Positions 7,857 through 17,032 of a stretch of 60,447 bases of DNA are shown piece by piece. This DNA is from a virus. Made by a program: the position numbers and the translations under genes. Under the pieces are notes generated by a model, which ran no database searches, was not told the origin of the DNA, and worked only from the letters and a program-made list of their open reading frames with translations. Positions within the stretch are counted from its first letter, which is position 1. Each line of letters begins with the position of its first letter. The DNA is taken from IMG/VR virus record IMGVR_UViG_3300045282_000062, positions 1 to 60,447 of that record; one strand, written 5' to 3'.

Positions 7857-8239
7857 AGAAAAATAAATAAACAGTTTAAAATGATCAGTGCAGCGAAGGT
7901 TATCAGTTTCGGGGTCCAGAAATCTGTACCAAATATATTGCGCGTCTGCTTGTCCGTGGTACTTTTCGGGTCCAGTGTCTGATAGTTTATTGGCAGATGC
8001 CTGAACAAGTTAAGTGATATATCAAAAACCGCTTCCCGGATCAGGCACAGCAGCACAGCATATTCAATCAATGTAAACCAGTTATGCGAAAAAATGATGG
8101 CCAGAATGCCGCCTATGATGAAGTACACAAAAGTCCACCAGCCATGATAAATTGGCAGGTTGTCTTTTATCAGATGGGCATGCCAGCGCGCCATTGCTAT
8201 ATTTACGGCCAGTATGATCAGCTGATAGTAATATGTCAT
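7829..8239 (-). CDS. multi-pass membrane protein of lysis cassette
   Basis: A 136-residue protein with about four hydrophobic helices: YQLIILAVNIAMA, FVYFIIGGILAIIF, YAVLLCLIREAVF and ITFAALIILNCLFIFLW. It overlaps its neighbours by 28 and 4 bp. It may take part in membrane permeabilisation, but no holin family is recognisable by eye. Confidence 0.6.
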   Translation of the reverse strand: MTYYYQLIILAVNIAMARWHAHLIKDNLPIYHGWWTFVYFIIGGILAIIFSHNWFTLIEYAVLLCLIREAVFDISLNLFRHLPINYQTLDPKSTTDKQTRNIFGTDFWTPKLITFAALIILNCLFIFLWPHLKIAG

Positions 8240-8655
8240 TTCTTTTTCTTTTGCGCGGGCTGCGGGGCAGCTTTAGGCTTTGCAGCTAAACTGTCATCTA
8301 CGTACCAATCAAATAACTGCTGGCCTATGATCGCATTTATTTTTCTGTAGAATTCTATTTGCCTGCGGGCTGAATCTGCGCTGATATTCTTTTTATGCAG
8401 CGGTAATTCTATTGAATTGTCAAACGCTTCATACATCCAGTATAGCTGATCGGGCGTAAATTTATAGGCGGCCACTTTTGGTTTAGGCGCTGATGCGGTC
8501 GCAATTGTGCCCCCACCTTCGCCCATGGGCAGTGAATCTGATAATTTTTTGGCCGTGGGCACCGAATCTTTCAGACTTTGTGATTTAATGACGGCTGGGC
8601 GGAATGCAGGCGCAGCAAACATGGCGCAAACGGCTAAAGACGCAATTAATTTCAT
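8236..8655 (-). CDS. exported protein with lysine-rich tail
   Basis: A 139-residue protein with a signal peptide (MKLIASLAVCAMFAAPAF) and a basic, P/A/K-rich C-terminus (QPAQKKKK). The middle region (about 65-120) is helical (YKFTPDQLYWMYEAFD). Periplasmic localisation is expected. No family recognised. It is part of the lysis cassette by position. Confidence 0.6.
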   Translation of the reverse strand: MKLIASLAVCAMFAAPAFRPAVIKSQSLKDSVPTAKKLSDSLPMGEGGGTIATASAPKPKVAAYKFTPDQLYWMYEAFDNSIELPLHKKNISADSARRQIEFYRKINAIIGQQLFDWYVDDSLAAKPKAAPQPAQKKKK

Positions 8656-8915
8656 TCCATTAAAAGATTAATAGCAATAGTTACAGCCAGCCCAATACCA
8701 AACCAAATATAGTATGGCAGGTTTTTCGTGGGCTTCATGGGATGCACAATAGCATAGGAAAAAAGAAGTGATGCAAAAACTCCCAATAAAAGCCCATACG
8801 GCCTAAAGGGATGATGGGCATTTAGGTAATTAATGCCCCAATCCGTGGTTTCAAGTAAAACCAACTGGCCCACCAGTAAAAGTGCGCCAGCGAAAATCTG
8901 TAATACAGTTTTCAT
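8652..8915 (-). CDS. three-helix membrane protein, holin candidate
   Basis: An 87-residue protein with three hydrophobic stretches (LQIFAGALLLVGQLVLLE, GLLLGVFASLLFSYAIV, YIWFGIGLAVTIAINLL) and a short loop of prolines and lysines. Size and three-helix topology suit a class I holin, but no family match is claimed. It shares 4-bp overlaps with both neighbours. Confidence 0.55.
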   Translation of the reverse strand: MKTVLQIFAGALLLVGQLVLLETTDWGINYLNAHHPFRPYGLLLGVFASLLFSYAIVHPMKPTKNLPYYIWFGIGLAVTIAINLLME

Positions 8916-9016
8916 TTGAAATTATGTTTATCAGCAGGGTCAGGCTTTGCAGTATAAATAAAATACAAGTTCATCAGCAAAGTCGCAAACGCTACAATGA
9001 GGATAATTTTTAACAT
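8912..9016 (-). CDS. 34-aa single-pass membrane peptide
   Basis: ATG at 9016 opens a 34-residue peptide with one transmembrane helix (LKIILIVAFATLLMNLYFI) and a polar tail (AKPDPADKHNFK). It ends overlapping the next start (ATGA). It lies four bases after a promoter -7 box, so its mRNA may have almost no leader. Function unknown; a small lysis regulator is possible. Confidence 0.55.
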   Translation of the reverse strand: MLKIILIVAFATLLMNLYFIYTAKPDPADKHNFK

Positions 9017-9051
9017 GGTACTAAATTAGTACTATTTAAACACCCACCAAA
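9017..9051 (-). promoter_or_regulatory. internal promoter of lysis cassette with AGTACT-type operator
   Basis: Minus-strand TTTG (9051-9048), a 19-bp spacer and TAATTTAG (9028-9021). The spacer and box include AGTACT-AATTT-AGTACC, the same two-box pattern as at 47301 and 26803 but with one base changed. The ATG of the next gene lies four bases beyond the box. Confidence 0.6.
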
Positions 9052-9052
9052 A

Positions 9053-9376
9053 TTATTTTGGCGGCTGTGTGGGGGTTTGCGTTGTTTCACCTGGCGCGGG
9101 CACTGTGACTGTGGTACCAGCTGGCGGCGCAGGGGCCACAATGGTTTGGCTAGGCGTAAAGAAATTTTTACTTAAATAAACAAATGCAGCGATTAATGCC
9201 ACTTTGCCAATATCAGCCCAATGGATATTTGAAAAACTTCCGCCCGTGGTCCCTAGCGCAGAATAAAGGTAATCAGTAATTGCGCCGCCGATTGCCATAA
9301 TCAGCGCTTTTGATATGTCTTTGATATCAACTGAAAACTTTTTACTGGTGCTAACTGTAGTAATTTGGTCAGGCAT
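9053..9376 (-). CDS. holin-like membrane protein with proline-rich tail
   Basis: A 107-residue protein: soluble N-terminus (about 1-25), two hydrophobic helices (ALIMAIGGAITDYLYSAL and IGKVALIAAFVYLSKNFF) and a low-complexity P/T/A tail (APAPPAGTTVTVPAPGE). Two membrane helices plus position upstream of the endolysin suggest a holin. Family not established. Confidence 0.55.
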   Translation of the reverse strand: MPDQITTVSTSKKFSVDIKDISKALIMAIGGAITDYLYSALGTTGGSFSNIHWADIGKVALIAAFVYLSKNFFTPSQTIVAPAPPAGTTVTVPAPGETTQTPTQPPK

Positions 9377-9403
9377 AACTGTATTTTTTAGTGAGTAAAA
9401 TTT

Positions 9404-9697
9404 TTACTTTTTATCCTGTTTTTGGATCTTTATAATTTCTATGTCCTGCGTATTCTTATCAATGCGTTCGTCAAGCGCTTTGATTTCTGCATTCCTGCTT
9501 TCAACTCTTGATGATGCTTTTGCGTCCTGCTTTGTCTGATATAATTCAATGGCGGCCACCCTATCTTCCAATCCTTTCCGGTCCACTGCATTTTTAACGT
9601 ACAGCCCCACGGCGCCTGATAAAACCACTACTACAGAAATTATTAACTGAATAAGTGTAATTGATTTCCCGGTTCTCATTTGTTCTTTGATGGGCAT
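9404..9697 (-). CDS. N-anchored coiled-coil membrane protein
   Basis: A 97-residue protein with an N-terminal transmembrane helix (ITLIQLIISVVVVLSGAVGL, about 14-33) followed by a coiled coil to the end (RKGLEDRVAAIELYQTK; IDKNTQDIEIIKIQKQ). With the three genes upstream it forms a series of short coiled-coil membrane proteins. Function unknown, probably lysis-related. Confidence 0.55.
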   Translation of the reverse strand: MPIKEQMRTGKSITLIQLIISVVVVLSGAVGLYVKNAVDRKGLEDRVAAIELYQTKQDAKASSRVESRNAEIKALDERIDKNTQDIEIIKIQKQDKK

Positions 9698-9700
9698 AGT

Positions 9701-9964
9701 TTACTTTTTTATAAAAAGTGAAATGACAATTTGCGCAGCAATCGCCAGCCCCATACCAATATACACAAGCTTATTTATGGCCGCAATTTGTTTGCCTATA
9801 TTTTCTTCCAAACTATCACGCTTTTCTGCCACCCTGGAAAGTTCTTCCCGTAGTGATTTGGTATTATTTTCCATATCACGCAGAATATCTTCGCGCTCCC
9901 TACTTTTCAGGGCTTTAATCCAGTTTACCTGATTGTCAATATAATCACGGGTGCTGATTTTCAT
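9701..9964 (-). CDS. coiled-coil protein with C-terminal membrane anchor (XhlA-like)
   Basis: An 87-residue protein: coiled coil (about 15-60; KSREREDILRDMENNTKSLR) then a C-terminal transmembrane helix (LVYIGMGLAIAAQIVISLF). This is the build of haemolysin XhlA-like phage proteins found in lysis cassettes. The same topology is seen in the gene at 10203, so the two may be paralogues. Confidence 0.55.
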   Translation of the reverse strand: MKISTRDYIDNQVNWIKALKSREREDILRDMENNTKSLREELSRVAEKRDSLEENIGKQIAAINKLVYIGMGLAIAAQIVISLFIKK

Positions 9965-10206
9965 TTGCTTAAACTATCCACTTTCCTTTCTGTGCGGACA
10001 CCTCTGATGCTGTCAATTTGCATTTTCTTTTTTATTAGCCGGATGTCAAAAGCTTGTGTGTCTATCTTCCTTTCCATCCGTAAATTTTGGTCATAGGTTT
10101 TATCTGCAATCTTCGCTTTCCAACATATCCAGGGCACCATAGTCATGGCAAACATGGTCAGTACTGCCATCATCCCCTGCATTATATAATTTCTACTATC
10201 TTTCAT
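9961..10206 (-). CDS. N-anchored coiled-coil membrane protein
   Basis: An 81-residue protein with an N-terminal membrane helix (MMAVLTMFAMTMVPWICW) and a charged helical tail (RMERKIDTQAFDIRLIKKKM). Its topology is opposite to that of its neighbours at 10203 and 9701. Overlaps are 4 bp on both sides. Function unknown. Confidence 0.55.
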   Translation of the reverse strand: MKDSRNYIMQGMMAVLTMFAMTMVPWICWKAKIADKTYDQNLRMERKIDTQAFDIRLIKKKMQIDSIRGVRTERKVDSLSK

Positions 10207-10409
10207 TTAGGTATAATTTCCAGTAATTGTTTCACTGAAAAGTAACCAAAGATCAGGCCGCCTACACCAATACCAATGGCAATGCCTTTTAAATATGAAA
10301 TAATTGTATCCAGCTTTTTTTCCATCGCATCAGATCGTTTATCCAGCACATCTATACTTTCTTCAATTTTTTCTATCCGCTGTCTTTCATCAATTGTTAA
10401 AGCAGCCAT
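10203..10409 (-). CDS. XhlA-like coiled-coil protein with C-terminal membrane anchor
   Basis: A 68-residue protein: short coiled coil (IEKIEESIDVLDKRSDAMEK) followed by a glycine-rich transmembrane helix (GIAIGIGVGGLIFGYF). It starts exactly where the giant fibre-like gene stops. The build matches XhlA-like proteins of phage lysis cassettes. Confidence 0.6.
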   Translation of the reverse strand: MAALTIDERQRIEKIEESIDVLDKRSDAMEKKLDTIISYLKGIAIGIGVGGLIFGYFSVKQLLEIIPK

Positions 10410-13400
10410 TACCTGTGTTTAAACTTTTTAGTGCTGTGAAAACAGTTACAATTATTCGCACCAGGCACGCCAGATGGCTGCAATTGTGTATAGCGCCATA
10501 TTACTGCGTCAGATGCTTTTGTAAATGTTGCTGTGTGACCATTCACAGGATCATACAGTAAAAACTTAGGGCCGATCAACTTAGTGGATAGATCGAATAT
10601 TTGTATAGGCTGTCTTATAAAATTAAAATTGTTAGTGTTATACTGTGACCCGGAAACATTTGAAATAAGGGTGGAAACGGATCTACCTAAACTGTCCACC
10701 AGTAAATTGTTTGACACATTACCCGGATTTACTTTTTTCAATGATCCGTGCAGATCCTGTACGCTGATGGCAGGGCTTCCACTTTCAATGTATTCAATGA
10801 TATTGTGGTCAATATTATAGGTGGCGCTGTCAGCTGCCGCACCAGTATTTTCCAGCATAACGCTGGCCGGATTGCCGCAGCACGATTCTGGAAAATAGTG
10901 GATGGGTATGCCTTTAGATCCGCCTACGTTGTTTGTAATTTGTTTTACAATCCAATTCCAGGTTATATCATTATGACCGTGGCCCAATCCACCAAACCCA
11001 TCTTTGCCCCCGTACACTACGTTATATAAAATCGTGGCGAAGTAAGTGCCGCCCCAATCCAGCGTAAATCGCTGCGTGGCTTCATTATTATAGGCCACAT
11101 CATAAAACCAGTTATTTATTTCCTTTGCCACCATGGCCGCGCTGATCTGAAAACCGTCCCTGTACGTTCGCCTAAAAAGTGAATTCATCACGGTGAATGT
11201 GTCCATACGGGTGGATGGAATGCCGTGTGTGGTATTGTTAGACAATCCATTTGGGTTTGTATCGCCATAGTACCCACCTTCCCCATTTTGCGTGGTATCC
11301 ACCATACAGTCATCTATGCACATTTGGGACCATCGCCAATTATTCCACCAGGTTAACGGCCGCGTGGTGTCCTGATCATTTTTTACAAAGTGCCCTGTGG
11401 CGGCATTCCGGGTGTACCATCCGCGCACAGTATCATTTGACCCGAATAGCCACGCCATACCGGCTTTTAAAGCCATTACAGGCCAATCAATCTGAAAACC
11501 ATAATAGGCGCCTACCTTGTTCAGTTTGCCGTCTAAATTGCAATAGGTAAGCCCTGAACTATCGGACCCATACCCCAAACGCACAGTGCCCACGTTCACC
11601 ACTGAATCAAGCGGGCAAATAATGATCCGCCGCCCATCACATCCCATAATGCCGCCTAAAAAGAAGTTATCCCATATTCCATTATTTACGTGATTTCGCT
11701 GCACTTTGATCGTGTCGCCGCCCTGCGGATATTCACCGTAAATAGTTTTAATAGTTTCTGCCAGCTGCTGATATACCAGCTGTGTGGTTGACGTGCCGCT
11801 GATTATATACACATGTGGCGCGCCCACACGGCAGCCATGTTCATGGAATCTTTGAAAATCTTTCACCCTCACCTGCACTGTGTCACTGGCTGAATCTGAC
11901 AAACTTTTGGCCGTTACCCTAAATTGATATTCACCAGGTATTAAATTATATGCCCGTGTCGTGTCGTTTGTTGGATCTGTAAAAGTCACCGTATTTGGCC
12001 CCGCCAGCTGCGTCCACTTTATGGTCAGCGCATTTGGTCCTGTACTGCATATAAGTTTTGCAAATGTGGTGTCATAGGTTTGTGTGGGTCCGTGGCCATT
12101 TTTCTGTGCCAGGGGCTGCGTGAAATATCTGCGCGCAGCAGCAATAGCAGGCACGCCAAATGGATTTACTACCTGCACTGTGGCTGTGCTGGATGAAGAT
12201 GCACCAGCTGTGTCCGTTACTTTTAATGTAAGTGTGTATAGGCCAGCACTATCCATGTGTGTAATCCAGGTACGCGGTGAATCTGAATTTGCTATGATGG
12301 GATTTGACCCGCCGGGGCCTACTATTGTCCACAAATATGTGATGGGGTCATTATTCGGATCATCGCCGTGGCCTACCTGAAAAACAGAATCAAGCGGCAG
12401 GGTAATAATTTTATTAGATCCTGCATCTGAATTGGGCGCGGTATTCTGCGCGGCGCCTTGTTCAGTGATAATTAAATAATCAAAATAGGCACTTGGGTAT
12501 CCTACAGATGGTGAAACTTTCATAGCCAGCTGCCCTGCCAGTGATGGCACTAAATTAATTGCCGTAAATTCATTTGCATAGTTATTGCCGGCAATCATTT
12601 CCGCTGAATCATTTGTGGTAGTGATTTTAAACTTTACTTTTCTGGCCGGGCTAGTCACACTGATAGACGCGGCGGATTTGATTGTATAAAGTTTATTGGG
12701 GTCTAAATTGCTGAATGTGACTGTCATAATACCATTTGACCCGCCATAGGCATAATTATTAAGCGCCTGCCATGGCACTTTCAGCCCGGTAATCGTACTT
12801 GCATACAAACTTGAATTGGCGATGGCTGGCGAATGATACCCGGCCAGCTGGACAGTCCAGCCGTCATTGGTGCCGTCTGTCCTCACTAAATTAAAACTTA
12901 ATGCGCTATCGGGTTTCCATCTTTGCCAGGTAGAATCATAATAGCCCATATTCAGCGTCATTGATACTTTAGATGTCTTATCGGTCCCTGATGATTTATT
13001 GATAACACGTAGCTGCATTTGATCGAAACTAAAAGCGCCGCCATTATCTGTAGCCCCGAATTGCAGGGTATAAAGCCCGGGCGACAAACCGGATACAGTC
13101 ACTGTATCTGTAGTAGTAGATGAAAATATGACGGACCCACCGGCGATTAGGGACCATCCGCGTGATGCAATCGTGCCATCAGGATCACTGGCTGTACCTG
13201 TCAGGAAAATACTGGTTTGCGGCAAAATTATAGTCTGATCTGATCCTGCGCTAACTACTGGCGGAATGTTGGATGATGCCACTACAGTTATTTGCACGTC
13301 ATCTGTGCCCGTTAATCCGTTATTATCTGTAATTGTCACCCTGAATACATACACCCCGGCCACCAGCCCTGTGGCTGTAGTAGTGGCCAGTGTCGCATCA

Positions 13401-14554
13401 GTGATGGTAAAAGTAGATGGCCCTGAAATTTTTGACCATGCGTATGTGGTTATGCTTGTCGCATCACCGTTTACAAAACTGGCAGACGCATCTAAATTAC
13501 CCGTGCTAACCGGCAGCGTTATAGTCTGATCAAATCCTGCATTCGCTGTAGGCGCTATGTGCCCGGACGTATTTGTGGATGTGTCCAGTTTACTGATCAT
13601 CCAGGTATAAACGTTTGTATTGATATCTACAGTGCCGTGTGAACGGCTAACCACACCTGACTTTGAAGTATTCCACACAGCTGTAGGATCTGTGAACGTG
13701 GGGAAACTTCCGTGGGCGCCCGTACCGTAGTGGCAGATATATCGCGTGGCGCTATTGACCACTGCGCTATCCATTTTTGTTGCCCTTGGGGCTTCATCCC
13801 TGCCGCCGTCTGCGTCTTGTTCAAACATCAACATTTTTCCGCCCCTTACAACCCAATCCACATACATGTATGGGTACTTCCGTTCGCCGCCAAATGTACT
13901 TGTTTTAGCATAGGGATTTCCCTGAATACATACGATGGCCCTGATTCCGTCATTGTATGAATGATCACCGGCAGTAGGCTGATAGCCCGCCTGACCGTCT
14001 GCATACTGACTACCTTGCGAAATATCGATTTCAGCCACGCCGTTTTTCTTTACTTTAAAACGGCTGCGCATGATATCCATCGCAGGTTTTTGCGTAGTAG
14101 GATCAAAATAAGTTCCACCAGCAAACGGTAAAAATGATACTATAACAGGGTGGAAAGTTTTGCCATCATACACCACTGACCCATCCCATGTGCCCAATGA
14201 ATCTATATAGTAGTGCGGGCCATATTTGCGAAGTCCTGAAATTTTATTGGCGTTTATTTCGCCTTCCCCGGGCCACCAAACTATCAATAGATTTGAATCT
14301 AAATTATTTTGGTCATACGTGATGATAGCCGGGCGGCCATTTATAAGTGTGTCCTTTGTGACCATGGACGCCCAAAAATATTTGGTTTTCACGGGGTCCT
14401 GTGGATATCCGTAATGCGTGTCAAATATCCTGGCGCGCCTATCTAACCTATAATATTTCGGAATGCTTTTGCGGCCTGATGTTGTAAAGGACAGCAAAAA
14501 CAAACTGAACATGGATATCAAAACGCCCGTAAATATCTTATCTATTTGCTTCAT
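10409..14554 (-). CDS. giant PKD/Ig-like and beta-helix fibre-like protein with signal peptide
   Basis: A 1381-residue protein. Residues 1-25 form a Sec-type signal (IFTGVLISMFSLFLLSF). Residues 30-330 are an unassigned globular domain (LLIVWWPGEGEI). Four PKD/REJ-like Ig modules follow at about 334-425, 430-520, 705-797 and 800-897 (for instance ANAGFDQTITLP, SAGSDQTIILP, DAGSNKIITLP). A malectin or CBM-like beta-sandwich lies at about 530-700, and residues 905-1340 look like a right-handed beta-helix. Such modules bind or cut glycans on phage tail tips, and the gene lies beside another fibre gene and before lysis genes. The signal peptide is odd for a virion protein; a host-surface protein encoded by the phage is the alternative. 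Confidence 0.72.
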   Translation of the reverse strand: MKQIDKIFTGVLISMFSLFLLSFTTSGRKSIPKYYRLDRRARIFDTHYGYPQDPVKTKYFWASMVTKDTLINGRPAIITYDQNNLDSNLLIVWWPGEGEINANKISGLRKYGPHYYIDSLGTWDGSVVYDGKTFHPVIVSFLPFAGGTYFDPTTQKPAMDIMRSRFKVKKNGVAEIDISQGSQYADGQAGYQPTAGDHSYNDGIRAIVCIQGNPYAKTSTFGGERKYPYMYVDWVVRGGKMLMFEQDADGGRDEAPRATKMDSAVVNSATRYICHYGTGAHGSFPTFTDPTAVWNTSKSGVVSRSHGTVDINTNVYTWMISKLDTSTNTSGHIAPTANAGFDQTITLPVSTGNLDASASFVNGDATSITTYAWSKISGPSTFTITDATLATTTATGLVAGVYVFRVTITDNNGLTGTDDVQITVVASSNIPPVVSAGSDQTIILPQTSIFLTGTASDPDGTIASRGWSLIAGGSVIFSSTTTDTVTVSGLSPGLYTLQFGATDNGGAFSFDQMQLRVINKSSGTDKTSKVSMTLNMGYYDSTWQRWKPDSALSFNLVRTDGTNDGWTVQLAGYHSPAIANSSLYASTITGLKVPWQALNNYAYGGSNGIMTVTFSNLDPNKLYTIKSAASISVTSPARKVKFKITTTNDSAEMIAGNNYANEFTAINLVPSLAGQLAMKVSPSVGYPSAYFDYLIITEQGAAQNTAPNSDAGSNKIITLPLDSVFQVGHGDDPNNDPITYLWTIVGPGGSNPIIANSDSPRTWITHMDSAGLYTLTLKVTDTAGASSSSTATVQVVNPFGVPAIAAARRYFTQPLAQKNGHGPTQTYDTTFAKLICSTGPNALTIKWTQLAGPNTVTFTDPTNDTTRAYNLIPGEYQFRVTAKSLSDSASDTVQVRVKDFQRFHEHGCRVGAPHVYIISGTSTTQLVYQQLAETIKTIYGEYPQGGDTIKVQRNHVNNGIWDNFFLGGIMGCDGRRIIICPLDSVVNVGTVRLGYGSDSSGLTYCNLDGKLNKVGAYYGFQIDWPVMALKAGMAWLFGSNDTVRGWYTRNAATGHFVKNDQDTTRPLTWWNNWRWSQMCIDDCMVDTTQNGEGGYYGDTNPNGLSNNTTHGIPSTRMDTFTVMNSLFRRTYRDGFQISAAMVAKEINNWFYDVAYNNEATQRFTLDWGGTYFATILYNVVYGGKDGFGGLGHGHNDITWNWIVKQITNNVGGSKGIPIHYFPESCCGNPASVMLENTGAAADSATYNIDHNIIEYIESGSPAISVQDLHGSLKKVNPGNVSNNLLVDSLGRSVSTLISNVSGSQYNTNNFNFIRQPIQIFDLSTKLIGPKFLLYDPVNGHTATFTKASDAVIWRYTQLQPSGVPGANNCNCFHSTKKFKHR

Positions 14555-14563
14555 CGTGTCAGA

Positions 14564-16999
14564 TTAATAAACGCCAGCGTAAATAAATGATCCGCTTTTT
14601 GTCACAGATGATGAATTAAAAGAAGATGCCAAAGTAGTTTGTGTGCTAATCGTGCCCTGCAAAAACATGCTATGCGTAAAATCTGAACTACTTTTGCTTA
14701 TCGCCGCCGCTGCCAATCCGTTAAAACCTGGCGCCGTTACCTGTGCGCTTTCATTGTACAGCAGGCCGATATAATACAGGCCGATAGCTGCTGAATATGT
14801 GCCGCTGAAAGCCACCCTGACCGCCCCTGATCCGGTCCACGTAGTTCCACTGCTGGCAGATGACGCCACAAGTGTAGCCGCGCCAGTAGTCAGATCCACA
14901 GAATACAGCCCCACCCTGTTTTCATTATTCGCTGTATAGTTTCCAGCCGTCTGCTGATCTAAATCTATGCCCGTTAAAGTTTGCGCGCTTGATACATAGA
15001 CAGCTATGATTCTTAGCTGTGAGTTCGCTAAAGATTGATTTGTAGCTGCCGTACCTTTCTTTACTCCAAGTGATTGAAATTTAAGCGTGCTGCCCATCAA
15101 ATGGTACACGTTCATATCATCATCGATGGCCGCCGCAGCGTCCACATACGCATCCGTGGCCACTTTTGTAGACGCATCTAATGGCGACTGCGTTGTAGCC
15201 GTTATGCCGTTTGGAATGGATGATGTAGTGGAAACTGCATTGGTGCTGGACGCATAATATGCCAGCTGGTTAGCCGTTCCTGTATTCACTGTGCCTGATC
15301 CACCGCCACCGGTGCCATAAGTTGACCACGGCAATTTAACAACGTACCCGGCACTGTTTACGCCGATCGGTTTAATATTCGTGGAATCTAAAACAGGTAT
15401 AGTAAGATTTTTAAACCTGGTGCCGTACTGATCCCATGTAATTGCTATGGATGGTGTATCGGTAACGGGCGAACCTGTCATGCCCGCAATCAGTACGCTG
15501 ATAGATCCCTGTGATGCATTTATTATACTTCGCCCAGATCCACTATTTCTAATCAAAAAACCATCAGGCACAAATCCATTTGTTGAACTTCCTTCATAAG
15601 CCTGAAATGAATGGGTTAAATCGTTCGTAAATAAAAATCCAGAAGCGGCGGCATTTCCTGCATTGGTATTGGTCATTAATATTCGCGGAAAACCATTATT
15701 ATTAGCAGTCAGATTTATCATCGTGCCGCCAGCAGTATTTCCTAAAATTTGTAAGCCCCCGGGCATCCCTGTAAAACTTGCATCAATATCAAGTGAACCG
15801 TTTGTAGAATCATTAGTTAATCCCTTTACTCTGTATAGTGTATTGTCTGTGCCCCAATACGATAGGGTGCCAGCCAAACCGTTACCGGTAACTGTACCTT
15901 GCTGCTGAAATACCAGTGCAGTGGTGCCGGGCGTAATCGTACCGCCTGTTATCTGCATCCACAGGCTACCTATATTTTTAGTGCCGGCTTTTACAGCCAC
16001 CAGTGTCCCTGCTGCCATGTTATCACCCTGCGCAGAATAACTGCCCCACGTTAAAATCCAGGGCTGCGAAACACTGCCTACCTGCGTCACGGTGTAAATT
16101 TCATTCTGCGCGCCGGATGCCTGATTTTTCACTAACACGCGCTGGCCAGCTGATAGCGTCACGCCATCGATAGCCGGCAAAACTAAGTTTGTAGTGGATG
16201 TCAGGGTGCCCGCGCCACTGTTAAACGTGCTGGCCCCAAGTGCAGCTGTAGTGGCTGCGTCCACTGACTGATGTAGCGGCACAGGCTGTGTGGCAAATAG
16301 TCCACTAGGATTGTAGACTACATTATGGGACGCCACCAGTGTCCCTGCATGTTCAGTAACGGTTTGCCATCTTCCTTTATTATCGATGTGTCCACCAGGT
16401 AAAATGTAGGTGGCGTCCACCGCGGATGTAGGCACCAAATATTCACGTATCAATGAATCACCCAATTTTGTGTGGGCTATTTCTGTAGAATCTTTTTGCC
16501 CAAAAGTGTAAAGCGAATCACCTGCATTTGAATTACGCAGTGAATTGACTGTGGCCCCCGGGTATGTGTACAGATTAATAGAATCATTGAACAAACGCCA
16601 GGCGCTGCCACTCCAATTTAAATATCCGGGTGTCAGTGATGGCAATGCATGGGCCAGCAATCCGGTGTTTGTGACCACACCTACATTTGTATTCGTCCAG
16701 TCGCCGCTGATCGTGCGCGCTGTGGCTATGCCTAAATTGTTGCCTATAAAAAAATCTGCATCCGGCAGCGCAGATGTACCGCCGCCGCCCTGTGTGACGG
16801 TATGGAATTCAGTGCGGCCATTTCCCATATTTTGCAGAAATCCGCCTATGGTGTCTTTTGTTTTATTGCGCAGCACCAGTTCAGCATAGCCGCCATTTTT
16901 ATAAATGCGTATGCTATCGCCGCGCAGGTCCACATTACTTTGGGCAATACCGGTCATAGATAGCACCAGTAGCCCGAAAAAAATCAATAATTTTTTCAT
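14564..16999 (-). CDS. tail-fibre-like protein with signal peptide
   Basis: An 811-residue protein. It starts with a signal-like segment (KKLLIFFGLLVLSMTGIAQ). The middle has the fibre domain often seen in phage side fibres: IDGVTLSAGQRVLVKNQASG and QNEIYTVTQVG (about residues 275-310). Repeated short G/T/N-rich strands follow, and a C-terminal beta domain (about 650-811) could bind the receptor. The composition (G, T, S, N) is that of trimeric fibres. It is followed after 9 bp by the giant PKD protein, so both are probably made late. The signal peptide is unusual for a fibre and is shared by both genes. Confidence 0.75.
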   Translation of the reverse strand: MKKLLIFFGLLVLSMTGIAQSNVDLRGDSIRIYKNGGYAELVLRNKTKDTIGGFLQNMGNGRTEFHTVTQGGGGTSALPDADFFIGNNLGIATARTISGDWTNTNVGVVTNTGLLAHALPSLTPGYLNWSGSAWRLFNDSINLYTYPGATVNSLRNSNAGDSLYTFGQKDSTEIAHTKLGDSLIREYLVPTSAVDATYILPGGHIDNKGRWQTVTEHAGTLVASHNVVYNPSGLFATQPVPLHQSVDAATTAALGASTFNSGAGTLTSTTNLVLPAIDGVTLSAGQRVLVKNQASGAQNEIYTVTQVGSVSQPWILTWGSYSAQGDNMAAGTLVAVKAGTKNIGSLWMQITGGTITPGTTALVFQQQGTVTGNGLAGTLSYWGTDNTLYRVKGLTNDSTNGSLDIDASFTGMPGGLQILGNTAGGTMINLTANNNGFPRILMTNTNAGNAAASGFLFTNDLTHSFQAYEGSSTNGFVPDGFLIRNSGSGRSIINASQGSISVLIAGMTGSPVTDTPSIAITWDQYGTRFKNLTIPVLDSTNIKPIGVNSAGYVVKLPWSTYGTGGGGSGTVNTGTANQLAYYASSTNAVSTTSSIPNGITATTQSPLDASTKVATDAYVDAAAAIDDDMNVYHLMGSTLKFQSLGVKKGTAATNQSLANSQLRIIAVYVSSAQTLTGIDLDQQTAGNYTANNENRVGLYSVDLTTGAATLVASSASSGTTWTGSGAVRVAFSGTYSAAIGLYYIGLLYNESAQVTAPGFNGLAAAAISKSSSDFTHSMFLQGTISTQTTLASSFNSSSVTKSGSFIYAGVY

Positions 17000-17032
17000 G
17001 GTGCAAAAATTAAGGGGCCGCAGCCCCGTTAA

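Noticed and set aside
10409-16999. Possible diversity-generating retroelement for the fibre genes
   Set aside because: No reverse transcriptase gene and no adenine-substituted template repeat was found around the fibres or elsewhere.
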